From an uncultured Alistipes sp. (GTDB lineage: Bacteria > Bacteroidota > Bacteroidia > Bacteroidales > Rikenellaceae), in NCBI GenBank assembly GCA_944326035.1, contig CALVCS010000003.1, positions 310,001 through 374,000 on the forward strand: DNA of 64,000 nucleotides. Direction: 5' to 3'. A program made the position numbers and the translations under genes. Shown here piece after piece: positions 28,510 to 36,711 of this stretch (within the stretch, counting starts at the first letter, position 1; every line of letters starts with the position of its first letter). Below the pieces are notes generated by a model. That model was not told the DNA's origin and made no database searches. It was given only the letters and a program-made list of their open reading frames with translations.

Positions 28510-29490
28510 TTAATTTTTTTTGCCGAAAAAGTGGGCTTTTACTCCTTGCGTGCCCGGTTTGCAGACGAACAGACTTCCGCTCAGCGGGAAGTCGGTCGAG
28601 TCGTTCGGAGAGGTGGCGGTGGTGATGTAGAGCGTGTCGAGACGGTCGCCGCCGAAGGCGCAGGAGGTGACGTTGAGAGCCGGGACGGCAATGCGTCGAA
28701 TCAATTCCCCCGAGTCGGGATCCCACTGGTAGACCCCCTGTCCGCCCCAGTGGGCGATCCAGAGTTTGCCGTTACGGTCGATGGTCATGCCGTCGGGGTA
28801 GCCCCAGGCTTCGGGAACGATGATCGAAACCTCTTCGAAACTGATGCGTCCGCTCGCTTCGTCATAGCGGTAGCGACATACCTGGCGGGTTGGGGTGTCG
28901 ATGTAGTACATGGTGCTGCGATCGGCGGTCCAGACAATGCCGTTGGAGATCGATACGCTGCCGATCTGGACGGTGATCTGGCCGTCGGGTTCGACACTGT
29001 ACAGGGTCCCCGCTTCGGGGCTGCCGTCCAGGGCCATGGTTCCGATCCACAGGCGCCCGGCGGGGTCGCATTTTCCGTCGTTACAGCGCAGTTTTCCCCC
29101 TTGGGAAGGGATATGGGCGAGGGTGTCTCGATGTTGTGAGCGTAGGTTGAATCGTTCGATATGATCGGCCAGGGCGATGACCACCGTCGAGTCGCTTTCC
29201 GGAACGACGGTCGATACGGAAGTCTCAAACCTCCACTGGTTACAACGGCGTTGGGCGGGAAGCAGTTCATAGAGCCTTTGGCCGGTGATATCGACCCAGA
29301 ACAGTGATTTACGCAGGGGATGCCATATGGCCCCTTCGCCCAGATCGGCTTTCAGCGTGTCGGCCGGTTGCACGTGGATTGTGCGGTCGGCACGTGGAAT
29401 TTCCTGAGGAGGCAGGGCTCGACTGGGGGTTGTCCACAGGCATAGGGTCGTGATTCCCAGAAGGATGTTCCGTAAGGTGCGGCTGCTCAT
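28510..29490 (-). CDS. Exported SMP-30/gluconolactonase-family beta-propeller
   Basis: A 326-residue protein with an N-terminal signal peptide (LLGITTLCLWTTPSRA), so probably periplasmic. Metal-site motifs of the SMP-30/LRE family are LGEGAIWHP (Glu), LRCNDGKCDPAGRLWIGT, SISNGIVWTAD (Asn) and GYPDGMTIDRNGKLW (Asp). Family members are sugar lactonases or luciferin-regenerating-like enzymes. A sugar aldonolactone is the likely substrate class, but the exact one cannot be named. It has its own -7 box at 29560 and is divergent from the thioredoxin-fold gene. Confidence 0.87.
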   Translation of the reverse strand: MSSRTLRNILLGITTLCLWTTPSRALPPQEIPRADRTIHVQPADTLKADLGEGAIWHPLRKSLFWVDITGQRLYELLPAQRRCNQWRFETSVSTVVPESDSTVVIALADHIERFNLRSQHRDTLAHIPSQGGKLRCNDGKCDPAGRLWIGTMALDGSPEAGTLYSVEPDGQITVQIGSVSISNGIVWTADRSTMYYIDTPTRQVCRYRYDEASGRISFEEVSIIVPEAWGYPDGMTIDRNGKLWIAHWGGQGVYQWDPDSGELIRRIAVPALNVTSCAFGGDRLDTLYITTATSPNDSTDFPLSGSLFVCKPGTQGVKAHFFGKKN

Positions 29491-29559
29491 GACGGTATCG
29501 GTTTCGAGGGTTTGGCCCGGCGAGTGACGATCAGTAAACGGTCAGTCAGCGGAGATAGA

Positions 29560-29567
29560 CAAATGTA
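29560..29567 (-). promoter_or_regulatory. SMP-30 gene promoter -7 box
   Basis: Minus-strand TACATTTG, 69 bp before the start codon. No -33 TTTG at standard spacing. Confidence 0.5.
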
Positions 29568-29666
29568 CAAAACCCCGGGGAAAAAGGCGAACGCAACGTC
29601 GAGGTTTTTTATCGAAAAGGGCTTTCTTTTCGGAAGTTAGGTCGGAAAGTAACATTTTTCTTCCGT

Positions 29667-29697
29667 TTTGCGTATTACAAAGGAAAGGTTATCTTTG
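29667..29697 (+). promoter_or_regulatory. Promoter of the thioredoxin-fold gene
   Basis: -33 TTTG (29667-29670), 19-bp spacer, -7 TATCTTTG (29690-29697): a full consensus match. Confidence 0.75.
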
Positions 29698-29771
29698 TTA
29701 GGGAATGGTTGAGTGCGGATGAGGGAGAACCTTTCGGTAAGGTTTTGAATTAGACTTTGAATCAGAAACAG

Positions 29772-30239
29772 ATGATACGTAAAATCGCAATCGGAGTGGT
29801 CGTGTTGTGTGGCTCGCTGTCGATGGCCTCTGCGCAACGGCTGGTGATCGGTCAGCGACCGGCGGATGTGAAGATCAAAGAGTATGTATTAGGAGAAATG
29901 GTGCCCGAAGATCGGCCGGTTTTGATCGAATTTTTCTATTCGCCCAGTCGGCCCAGTCGGGATCGGCTGCCGGTGCTCGATGAAATGGCGCAAAAGTATG
30001 CGGGACGGGTAACGATATTGGTTTTGGCGCGGGAGAGCCGCGAACGAATCGAACCGTTGGTGGTCGATAAGGGTTATGCCTTTACGGTGGCGTTGGATGA
30101 AGAGGGTAAGACATTCGACGGGTTCGATATCCATTATGTGCCCTTCAGTGTGTTGATGGATGCCAAAGGAAGGGTGAGCTGGTTCGGCTATTCCTCCCAA
30201 TTGACGGACTCGATCCTTGAAACGGAGTTGAAATTATAA
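29772..30239 (+). CDS. Exported TlpA-like thioredoxin-fold protein without CxxC
   Basis: A 155-residue protein; ATG 29772 gives a signal peptide (MIRKIAIGVVVLCGSLSMAS). The mature part matches the TlpA/ResA thioredoxin fold: VLIEFFYSPSRPSRDRLP aligns with the usual VLVNFWATWCGPCRAEMP, and HYVPFSVLMDAKGRV supplies the cis-Pro loop. Both redox cysteines are serine (Ser59 and Ser62), so thiol-disulfide exchange should not occur. Codons 58-63 are two perfect copies of cccagtcgg. It could be a chaperone-like or binding protein, or a degenerate paralogue. Monocistronic: full promoter before and terminator after. Confidence 0.75.
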   Translation: MIRKIAIGVVVLCGSLSMASAQRLVIGQRPADVKIKEYVLGEMVPEDRPVLIEFFYSPSRPSRDRLPVLDEMAQKYAGRVTILVLARESRERIEPLVVDKGYAFTVALDEEGKTFDGFDIHYVPFSVLMDAKGRVSWFGYSSQLTDSILETELKL

Positions 30240-30291
30240 AGACCTCGGTGGGTATTTCGGGGGCTTGCTGAAATAGCAATGTCGCTAAAAA

Positions 30292-30330
30292 TAAAGCAGG
30301 AAAAACGATTTTTCGTTTTTCCTGCTTTTG
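30292..30330. terminator. Terminator after the thioredoxin-fold gene
   Basis: aagcaggaaaaacg and cgtttttcctgctt form a 14-bp stem, followed by TTT. Confidence 0.8.
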
Positions 30331-30560
30331 TATGTTGGACGATTGGAGCTTGAGCGGTTTTGGCGGTTCGACTGAGTCAGAGGAAAAGGCCCACAAGAAA
30401 CGAAACTTCGTCTTGTTGAATTGGCCGTCCGGGTTGTGTGGCCCGGGTTTTGGGTGTGGTCTTCAGATTTGGCTTCCGTCCGTAGCTTTTCGTTCGGTCT
30501 GCAGCTTCTCGATCTGTCATGATCGGTCTTAGCGGTGATCTCCTCTCTTACGGTATTCGC

Positions 30561-30670
30561 CCCCAAACTCCAAACCCCAAACTCCAAACCCTGAGCTTTA
30601 GCCCCGTGACTCCAGCCCCGAGTTCCATCCCTGAATTTTAAACCCCGATCTCCAGCTCCTCGACTCCGGA
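30561..30670. repeat. Degenerate minisatellite, period 13-14 bp, about eight units
   Basis: The unit ccccaaactccaaa is repeated perfectly at 30561-30574 and 30575-30588. It is then followed by drifting copies such as ccccgtgactccag, ccccgagttccat, ccctgaattttaaa and ccccgatctccagc. It ends 18 bp before the clpX stop codon. The rest of 30331-30687 has no gene. Confidence 0.75.
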
Positions 30671-30687
30671 CGCAGAGCCTCCGGTGG

Positions 30688-31944
30688 TTAGCTGACCGAC
30701 TTCAGTCTCTGCACATTGACTTTTTCGGTGCGGGACTTGGCGTATTCGAGCGTCACCTTGAAGCTCTTGCGGTTCCCGGCACTGGGCAGATCGAACATGG
30801 CATCCATCATGATGTTCTCACAGATCGACCGTAATCCGCGGGCACCCAGTTTGAATTCGATCGCTTTGTCGACGATGTAGTCCAACGCGGCCGGATCGAA
30901 CGACAGTTTGATCCCGTCCATCTCGAACAGACGGGTATATTGCCGGATGATGGCGTTTTTGGGTTCGGTCAGAATGCGGCGCAAGGCATCGCGATCGAGC
31001 GGTTCGAGATAGGTCAGGACCGGCAGACGACCGATCAATTCGGGAATCAGCCCGAACGACTTGAGATCCTGCGGCTGAACGTAACTCAACAAGTTGTCTT
31101 CGTTGACCCGTTCTTTTTTCAGCTGACCGTATCCTACTGTTTGGGTGTTGATGCGTTGGGCGATCTTTTTCTCGATCCCGTCGAAGGCTCCTCCGCAGAT
31201 GAACAGAATATTGGAGGTGTTGACCTGCACGAACTTCTGATCGGGGTGTTTGCGGCCTCCCTGGGGCGGTACGTTGACGGTCGTCCCTTCCAGAATTTTG
31301 AGGAGAGCTTGCTGCACGCCTTCACCCGATACGTCCCGGGTGATCGAGGGATTGTCTCCTTTACGGGCAATCTTGTCGATCTCGTCGATGAAGACGATCC
31401 CGCGTTCGGCCAGCGGAACATTGTAATCGGCAACCTGCAACAGTCGGGTCAGAATGCTTTCCACATCTTCGCCTACATAACCGGCTTCGGTTAGCACGGT
31501 GGCGTCCACGATGGTAAACGGCACCTTCAGCAGTTTGGCAATGGTGCGGGCCAGCAGCGTTTTCCCCGTCCCGGTCTGTCCGATCATGATGATGTTGGAC
31601 TTGTCGATTTCGGTATCCTGCTCTTTGGCCCCATACATCAGGCGTTTGTAGTGGTTGTATACGGCCACCGACATGTAGCGTTTGGCGGTATCCTGCCCGA
31701 TTACATATTGATCGAGAAAGGCTTTGATCTGGGCAGGTTTCAGCAACTGATCGGGGGTCAGTTTTGGCAGGGCGGAGCGTTGCAGCTGGCGGGCGTGTTC
31801 GCCGATCAGGTTGTGGGCGTGTTCGATGCACTGATCGCAGATGAATGCCCTGTTGGTGCCGGCAAACATCACATCCACTTCGTTGCGCGAGAGACCGCAG
31901 AACGAACAACAGTCGCCTTGATCGTGGTATTCTTGTTTTGACAT
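30688..31944 (-). CDS. clpX: ATP-dependent Clp protease ATP-binding subunit ClpX
   Basis: The hexameric unfoldase that feeds ClpP. 418 residues. The N-terminal zinc-binding domain has Cys13, Cys16, Cys36 and Cys39. The AAA+ core has Walker [18 protein letters not shown], Walker [12 protein letters not shown] and the pore and sensor elements around [23 protein letters not shown] sequence. The start ATG 31944 begins directly before the zinc domain. It lies 108 bp downstream of clpP; the order tig-clpP-clpX is the classic arrangement. Confidence 0.96.
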   Translation of the reverse strand: MSKQEYHDQGDCCSFCGLSRNEVDVMFAGTNRAFICDQCIEHAHNLIGEHARQLQRSALPKLTPDQLLKPAQIKAFLDQYVIGQDTAKRYMSVAVYNHYKRLMYGAKEQDTEIDKSNIIMIGQTGTGKTLLARTIAKLLKVPFTIVDATVLTEAGYVGEDVESILTRLLQVADYNVPLAERGIVFIDEIDKIARKGDNPSITRDVSGEGVQQALLKILEGTTVNVPPQGGRKHPDQKFVQVNTSNILFICGGAFDGIEKKIAQRINTQTVGYGQLKKERVNEDNLLSYVQPQDLKSFGLIPELIGRLPVLTYLEPLDRDALRRILTEPKNAIIRQYTRLFEMDGIKLSFDPAALDYIVDKAIEFKLGARGLRSICENIMMDAMFDLPSAGNRKSFKVTLEYAKSRTEKVNVQRLKSVS

Positions 31945-32052
31945 AGTTGAAATCTCGAACGTGGAGAATCGGAAAGGTCTCGGCCGTGATACCGCCTCCC
32001 GCCTGGGGACGGTCGGTACAAACGAGCCACTGAGCCCCGATTCAAAAAGGGT

Positions 32053-32724
32053 TTATTTGCGTTTGGAAAGCACTTCGTCGATCAGACCGTAGGCTTGTGC
32101 TTCGGCGGCGGTCATCCAATAATCCCGATCGGCGTCTTTTTCGATTTTCTTGAGGGAGGCGCCGCTGTGTTGGGCCAGAATCTCGTACAACTCCTTTTTG
32201 GTCCGCATGATTTGGCGGGCGGTGATTTCGATATCCGAAGCCTGGCCTTCCACACCGCCCAGCGGTTGATGGATCATGATGCGCGAGTGAGGCAGCGCCG
32301 AGCGTTTCCCGGCGGTGCCGGCGGTCAGCAACACGGCGCCCATGCTGGCGGCCATGCCGGTACAGATGGTCGCCACATCCGATGAGATCAGCTGCATGGT
32401 GTCGTAAATGCCCAGTCCGGCCGAAACCGATCCTCCCGGGGAGTTGATATACAGCTGGATATCTTTTTCGGGTTCGGTGGACTCCAAGAACAGCAACTGA
32501 GCCTGGATGATATTGGCGGCATCGTCGTAGATGGGCACGCCCAAAAAGATAATCCGATCCATCATCAAGCGCGAGAACACGTCCATCGAAGCGATGTTCA
32601 ACTGACGTTCTTCGATGATGGTAGGCGAGATGTAGTCGTTGGTAATTTTCTGGAAGTTGTGCAGTTTCAGGCTGCTGATTCCAGCGTGACCGCGGGCGTA
32701 TTTTTCGAATTCAGATTGGCTCAT
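32053..32724 (-). CDS. clpP: ATP-dependent Clp protease proteolytic subunit
   Basis: The serine protease of the ClpXP complex. 223 residues. The catalytic triad is visible: Ser127 in GMAASMGA, His152 in IHQPLGG and Asp201 in [18 protein letters not shown] forms the oxyanion and substrate-strand region. The N-terminal ~30 residues before the core suggest a short propeptide or extension. Probably also partners the ClpC-like protein at 6-8.6 kb. Its upstream interval holds a strong hairpin rather than a clear TAnnTTTG promoter. Confidence 0.96.
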   Translation of the reverse strand: MSQSEFEKYARGHAGISSLKLHNFQKITNDYISPTIIEERQLNIASMDVFSRLMMDRIIFLGVPIYDDAANIIQAQLLFLESTEPEKDIQLYINSPGGSVSAGLGIYDTMQLISSDVATICTGMAASMGAVLLTAGTAGKRSALPHSRIMIHQPLGGVEGQASDIEITARQIMRTKKELYEILAQHSGASLKKIEKDADRDYWMTAAEAQAYGLIDEVLSKRK

Positions 32725-32823
32725 GGTCGAAAGTTTAATGCGTTTGTTTGCGGAGAATCTGACGGCAGTGAATCGGGTCGATAGGACCGCACGGACGGTG
32801 AAGCTATTCCCCGATGGGACAGA

Positions 32824-32851
32824 CGGCTATTCGGGAACTCCCGAATAGCCG
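32824..32851. terminator. Hairpin between tig and clpP
   Basis: A perfect 13-bp inverted repeat (cggctattcggga / tcccgaatagccg) with a 2-nt centre and no T run. It may attenuate or process the tig-clpP transcript rather than end it fully. Confidence 0.55.
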
Positions 32852-32895
32852 CTCTGTGAGAAATGGCTCCTTGGACCAGGAGCTTTGTGGGTCGT

Positions 32896-34224
32896 TTACT
32901 GTACTTTTTCGACCAGCTTGGCGAACTCTTCGGCCGAGATCGGAGTCGGGGTGACCGTAATGGCCGGTTCGAGAGCTTCGATCACTTTGCGTTCGGTGAG
33001 CTTGTCGTAGATTTTGCGGTTTTCTTCCTTGTTGCCGAGGATGCTCTTGGCATAGTTGTCAAGCATTTCGTCGGCCACCTGGTTCATCCCGTAGTAGGCG
33101 AACTGCATCCGGGCCAGGCCACGAGCTTCGTTCAGAGCGTCTTCGGGGGTGATTTCCAGTTTGAGTTCCTGCATGTAATGTTTCTGGATGAGGTTCCATT
33201 TCATCAGGTCGAGGAATTTGTCGAAATCTTTTTCGATCTCTTCCATCGAGAATTTCCCTTCGTTGATGGTGAACAGCCACCGTTTGAGGAAAGCGGCCGG
33301 CATCGTCAGGTTGGCTTTGTCCAGCAGGAATTTACGCATATCGAGCGTAAACATGTATTCCGTTTCGCGGCTCAGGTCGCCGGCGATCTGGGAGTCGATA
33401 TACTGAGCGAACTGTTTGGCGTTGGTAACCGTGCCGTCCGGGAAGGCCGTTTTGAAGAACTCTTCGTTCAGTTCGGGTTCGGCAAAACGACGGATCTGGT
33501 TGATCGTCAAGGTGAATTTCGGATCGATGTCGGCCAGTTCGGCTTCTTTGACGTGCAGGGTGGCGGCGCGTTGAGCCGGTGAGGGGTAGAGTTCGTTGAT
33601 GTCCACCTCCATCGAATCGCCCACTTTTTTGCCGAGGAACGGTTTGCGGCGTTCGTCATCCATCCCGATCAGGCCCACATAGGCTTCCTGGAACTGCAGG
33701 GTAGCTTGGTCGAGGGTCACCGTCAGGGCATCTTCTTTTTCGACCGTGTCGACGTCGATCAGCTTGCCGAACCGGCGAACGAAGTTGCTGCGATAACCTT
33801 CGCGCATCTTATCGTCGATCTGGATTTCGTATTTCTTCACTTTATCTTTGGCGCTCAGGGAGATGTTGACTTCCGGCGCGATGCCTACTTCGAAGACGAA
33901 TTCGTAGTCGGTATCTTTGTCGAAATCCAGCGGTTTTTGCTGGTCGCTGGGGATCATATCGCCCACGATCTGGATTTTTTCTTTTTCCAGGTAGTCGAGT
34001 GCGCTTTTCGAAGCGGTGCGATAAGCTTCTTCAGCCACGGCGCTCTTGCGATACATTTTATTGATGATCCCCATGGGAACCATACCCGGACGGAAGCCCG
34101 GCAGATTGGCTTTGCGTTTGTAGGTGCGCAGGGTTTTTTCGACGGCATCTTTGTAGTCGGCCTCGGCCACGGTGACTTTCAGCAGGGTGGTCAGGTCTTC
34201 CAGATTTTCTCTAACGATATTCAT
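32896..34224 (-). CDS. tig: Trigger factor
   Basis: The ribosome-associated chaperone that meets nascent chains at the exit tunnel. 442 residues from ATG 34224 (MNIVRENLEDLTTLLKV); a TTG two codons upstream is less likely. The ribosome-docking loop reads LPGFRPGMVP, against GFRxGKxP in E. coli. It is followed by a degenerate FKBP-like middle and a long helical C-domain. First of tig-clpP-clpX. ACCAAATCATATT lies 15 bp before the start codon, as also seen at mce. Confidence 0.92.
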   Translation of the reverse strand: MNIVRENLEDLTTLLKVTVAEADYKDAVEKTLRTYKRKANLPGFRPGMVPMGIINKMYRKSAVAEEAYRTASKSALDYLEKEKIQIVGDMIPSDQQKPLDFDKDTDYEFVFEVGIAPEVNISLSAKDKVKKYEIQIDDKMREGYRSNFVRRFGKLIDVDTVEKEDALTVTLDQATLQFQEAYVGLIGMDDERRKPFLGKKVGDSMEVDINELYPSPAQRAATLHVKEAELADIDPKFTLTINQIRRFAEPELNEEFFKTAFPDGTVTNAKQFAQYIDSQIAGDLSRETEYMFTLDMRKFLLDKANLTMPAAFLKRWLFTINEGKFSMEEIEKDFDKFLDLMKWNLIQKHYMQELKLEITPEDALNEARGLARMQFAYYGMNQVADEMLDNYAKSILGNKEENRKIYDKLTERKVIEALEPAITVTPTPISAEEFAKLVEKVQ

Positions 34225-34256
34225 TATCAATCAATATGATTTGGTTATTTCCGCGT

Positions 34257-34293
34257 AAAAAACCGCCTTTCAGACGCTTGACAGGCGGTTTTT
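34257..34293 (-). terminator. Terminator of the tRNA-Leu transcript
   Basis: Arms aaccgcct and aggcggtt with a 14-nt loop; on the minus strand the stem runs into TTTTTT. It separates the tRNA gene from tig. Confidence 0.8.
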
Positions 34294-34301
34294 GAGGTTC
34301 G

Positions 34302-34384
34302 TGCGGATAAAGGGACTCGAACCCCCACGTCATAAAGACACCAGATCCTAAGTCTGGCGCGGCTACCAATTACGCCATATCCGC
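34302..34384 (-). tRNA. tRNA-Leu (anticodon UAG)
   Basis: The minus strand folds as a class II tRNA. The acceptor arm GCGGATA/TATCCGC is perfect. The anticodon stem CCAGA/TCTGG encloses the loop CTTAGGA with anticodon TAG. There is a long variable arm, and the T-arm is GGGGGTTCGAGTCCC. The discriminator is A, as expected for leucine. CCA is not encoded, so RNase Z and a CCA-adding enzyme are needed. Confidence 0.95.
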
Positions 34385-34396
34385 TCGAAGGTAGGG

Positions 34397-34427
34397 CAAA
34401 GATAGCGGTTTTTTATTCAGCCGCAAA
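34397..34427 (-). promoter_or_regulatory. tRNA-Leu promoter
   Basis: Minus strand: -33 TTTG (34424-34427), 19-bp spacer, -7 TATCTTTG (34397-34404), 13 bp before the tRNA 5' end. Confidence 0.78.
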
Positions 34428-34475
34428 AATTTGGCTCTAAAAATATGGACTCCGGAGGGCTTGTCTTCCTTGGGG

Positions 34476-35822
34476 TTAGCGATCGAAAACCAGGGCTTGG
34501 CCGCGGGCGGTTCGATCGAGCTGGCCGTTGAGGTAGACGGTTCGGCCGTTGACCAGGGTACGGATAACGCGATGGGAGAAGGTGACGCCTTCGAAGGGGG
34601 ACCAGCCGCATTTGGAGAGGATGTTTTCCGGAGTGACGGTCCAGGGGGCGTTGGGGTCGACGATGACCAGGTCGGCGAAGTAGCCGGGCCGCAGAAATCC
34701 GCGATCGCAGATGGCAAAACGTTGAGCCGGAGCGTGGCACATCTTTTCGACGGTCAGTTCGGGGGTAAGTACGCCCTGTCGGCAGAGTTCCAGCAGACAC
34801 ACCAGCGAATGTTGGATCAGCGGGCCGCCCGAAGGCGCTTCGGCATAGGGGCGTTGTTTCTCTTCGAGGGTATGGGGCGCATGGTCCGTCGCCACGACAT
34901 CCACTTTCCCATTGACCAGCCCTTCGCGCAGAGCCTGACGATCGGCCGCCGTTTTGATGGAGGGGTTCCATTTGATGCGGTTACCCAGTCGGTCGTAGTC
35001 CTCGTCGCAGAACCACAGATGGTGAGCGCACACCTCGTTGGTGATCTTTTTCTGGGCCAGCGGGGCGTTGCTGAACAGTTCGAGTTCCCGGGCTGTGCTC
35101 AGGTGGAGTACGTGCAGGTTGGCGCCGTAACGGTCGGCCAGCTCCACGGCTCTGGCTGTCGAACGATAGCAGGCTTCGGCCGAGCGGATCAGCGGATGCA
35201 TCCGCGCTGTCAGCTGATCGCCGTACTGGGCTTTGAAGGCCGCCAGATTGGCCTGAACCGTCGCTTCGTCCTCACAATGGGTCGCGATCAGGACCGGCGA
35301 TTCGGCGAAGATCGCGGCCAGCGCCTGGTCGTCATCCACCAGCATGTTGCCGGTCGACGAGCCCATGAAGACTTTCAATCCGCAGACATGGTGCGGATCG
35401 ATATGGGTGATTTCGGAGAGGTTGTCATTGGTTGCGCCCAGATAGAAGGAGTAGTTGGCCAGGGAAGTTTGGGCGGCCCGTTCGAACTTCTCCTCCAGCA
35501 GGGCGAGGGTCGTGGTCGCCGGTTTGTTGTTGGGCATGTCCATGAAGGAGGTCACACCGCCGGCCACCGCAGCCGCCGATTCGGAATGGATATCGGCTTT
35601 GTAGGTGAGGCCCGGTTCGCGGAAGTGCACCTGGTCGTCGATGACCCCCGGCAACACCCATTGCCCGGTCGCATCGATGGTTTCGATGGAGTCGTTCGAA
35701 GCGGAGTCGGGATAGGGTCCTTCGGCGATCCGTACGATACGGTCGTTTTCAATTTCGAGATAACCTTCGAAGCGGCGACCCTCATTGAAGATCGTGCCGC
35801 CCAGGATGACGGTTTTGGACAT
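34476..35822 (-). CDS. pyrC: Dihydroorotase
   Basis: Closes carbamoyl-aspartate to dihydroorotate in pyrimidine synthesis. 448 residues of the amidohydrolase fold, class I type. Metal ligands appear as VDDQVHFREPG (the family D-x-H-x-H-x-R, here with DQVHFRE, so the first His is replaced by Gln), ATHCEDE, HVLHLS and ATDHAPHT. The change HxH to QxH in the first motif could affect one metal ligand and is worth checking against Bacteroidota homologues. Follows the glycosyltransferase gene by 10 bp, so the two share a transcript. Confidence 0.88.
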   Translation of the reverse strand: MSKTVILGGTIFNEGRRFEGYLEIENDRIVRIAEGPYPDSASNDSIETIDATGQWVLPGVIDDQVHFREPGLTYKADIHSESAAAVAGGVTSFMDMPNNKPATTTLALLEEKFERAAQTSLANYSFYLGATNDNLSEITHIDPHHVCGLKVFMGSSTGNMLVDDDQALAAIFAESPVLIATHCEDEATVQANLAAFKAQYGDQLTARMHPLIRSAEACYRSTARAVELADRYGANLHVLHLSTARELELFSNAPLAQKKITNEVCAHHLWFCDEDYDRLGNRIKWNPSIKTAADRQALREGLVNGKVDVVATDHAPHTLEEKQRPYAEAPSGGPLIQHSLVCLLELCRQGVLTPELTVEKMCHAPAQRFAICDRGFLRPGYFADLVIVDPNAPWTVTPENILSKCGWSPFEGVTFSHRVIRTLVNGRTVYLNGQLDRTARGQALVFDR

Positions 35823-35832
35823 GGCTGAGGAA

Positions 35833-36555
35833 TTAGGCCTTCAGGGGCTTGATGCGACGCAGACGCAGCCCCAATACCCCGAACAGGGCTTCGCGGAAGA
35901 TGCCCTTGCTCATTTTCGAGGCGCCTTGGGTGCGTTCGGTGAAGATAATGGAGACTTCCTGAATCGGGAAACCGAGTTTCCAAGCGGTATATTTCATCTC
36001 GATCTGGAAACCGTATCCTTTCATGCGGATGCGATCGAGATCCATGGTTCGCAGCAGTTTGGCCGAATAGCAGACGAAGCCGGCGGTGGCATCGTGCAGC
36101 GGCATGCCGGTGATGAAGTGTACGTATTTGGAGGCGAAAAAGGAGAGCAGCACACGTTTCATGGGCCAGTTGACGACGTTGACCCCTTTTACATACCGGG
36201 AGCCGATGACCAGATCGGCCCCGTTACGGGCGGCGGCGACCAGACGGACCAGATCGTCGGGATTGTGCGAGAAGTCGCAGTCCATTTCGCAAATGTAGTC
36301 GTAGCCTTTTTTCAGCGCCCAGCGAAATCCGGTGATATAAGCGGTCCCCAGCCCCAATTTTCCGGAACGTTCGATCAGGTGAAGGCGTTCGGGATAGACG
36401 TTCTGTTGTTCTTTGACGACCGAGGCGGTGCCGTCGGGCGATCCGTCGTCGATAATAAGCAGGTCGAACGGTTCGCTCAGCGAGAAGACTTTGTCGATCA
36501 TCGGACGAATGTTGTCCAATTCGTTATAGGTCGGGATGATAACCAGATTTTTCAT
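35833..36555 (-). CDS. Polyprenol-phosphate mannosyltransferase-like glycosyltransferase (GT2)
   Basis: A 240-residue GT-A family protein. NLVIIPTYNELDNI is the N-terminal nucleotide-binding strand, LLIIDDGSPDGTA the DDGS motif, CEMDCDFSHNPDD the DxD-like metal site, and GSRYVKGVNVVNWPMKR the acceptor segment. This is the set found in dolichol-phosphate mannose synthase-like enzymes, which load a lipid carrier with a sugar. No C-terminal membrane helices, so it probably acts at the cytoplasmic face. First gene before pyrC. Confidence 0.9.
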   Translation of the reverse strand: MKNLVIIPTYNELDNIRPMIDKVFSLSEPFDLLIIDDGSPDGTASVVKEQQNVYPERLHLIERSGKLGLGTAYITGFRWALKKGYDYICEMDCDFSHNPDDLVRLVAAARNGADLVIGSRYVKGVNVVNWPMKRVLLSFFASKYVHFITGMPLHDATAGFVCYSAKLLRTMDLDRIRMKGYGFQIEMKYTAWKLGFPIQEVSIIFTERTQGASKMSKGIFREALFGVLGLRLRRIKPLKA

Positions 36556-36652
36556 ACGATACCTTCCTCAAATGGATCGGCGAGGTGCCGGATTCTGCGG
36601 GATATGCACGGCAAGGAGTCGGAGGAATCCCCGCAATGTCCGCTACAAAACA

Positions 36653-36660
36653 CAAAATTA
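36653..36660 (-). promoter_or_regulatory. Candidate -7 box for glycosyltransferase-pyrC
   Basis: Minus-strand TAATTTTG, about 98 bp upstream of the start codon. Another candidate, TATTTTTG, lies at 36666-36673. Confidence 0.45.
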
Positions 36661-36674
36661 TGAAACAAAAATAG

Positions 36675-36682
36675 TAATTTTG
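36675..36682 (+). promoter_or_regulatory. FAD-dehydrogenase gene promoter -7 box
   Basis: Plus-strand TAATTTTG, 29 bp before the ATG at 36712. It lies almost back to back with the minus-strand boxes. Confidence 0.55.
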
Positions 36683-36711
36683 ACCGAAAATTACGATAAT
36701 TCCCTGAAAAA

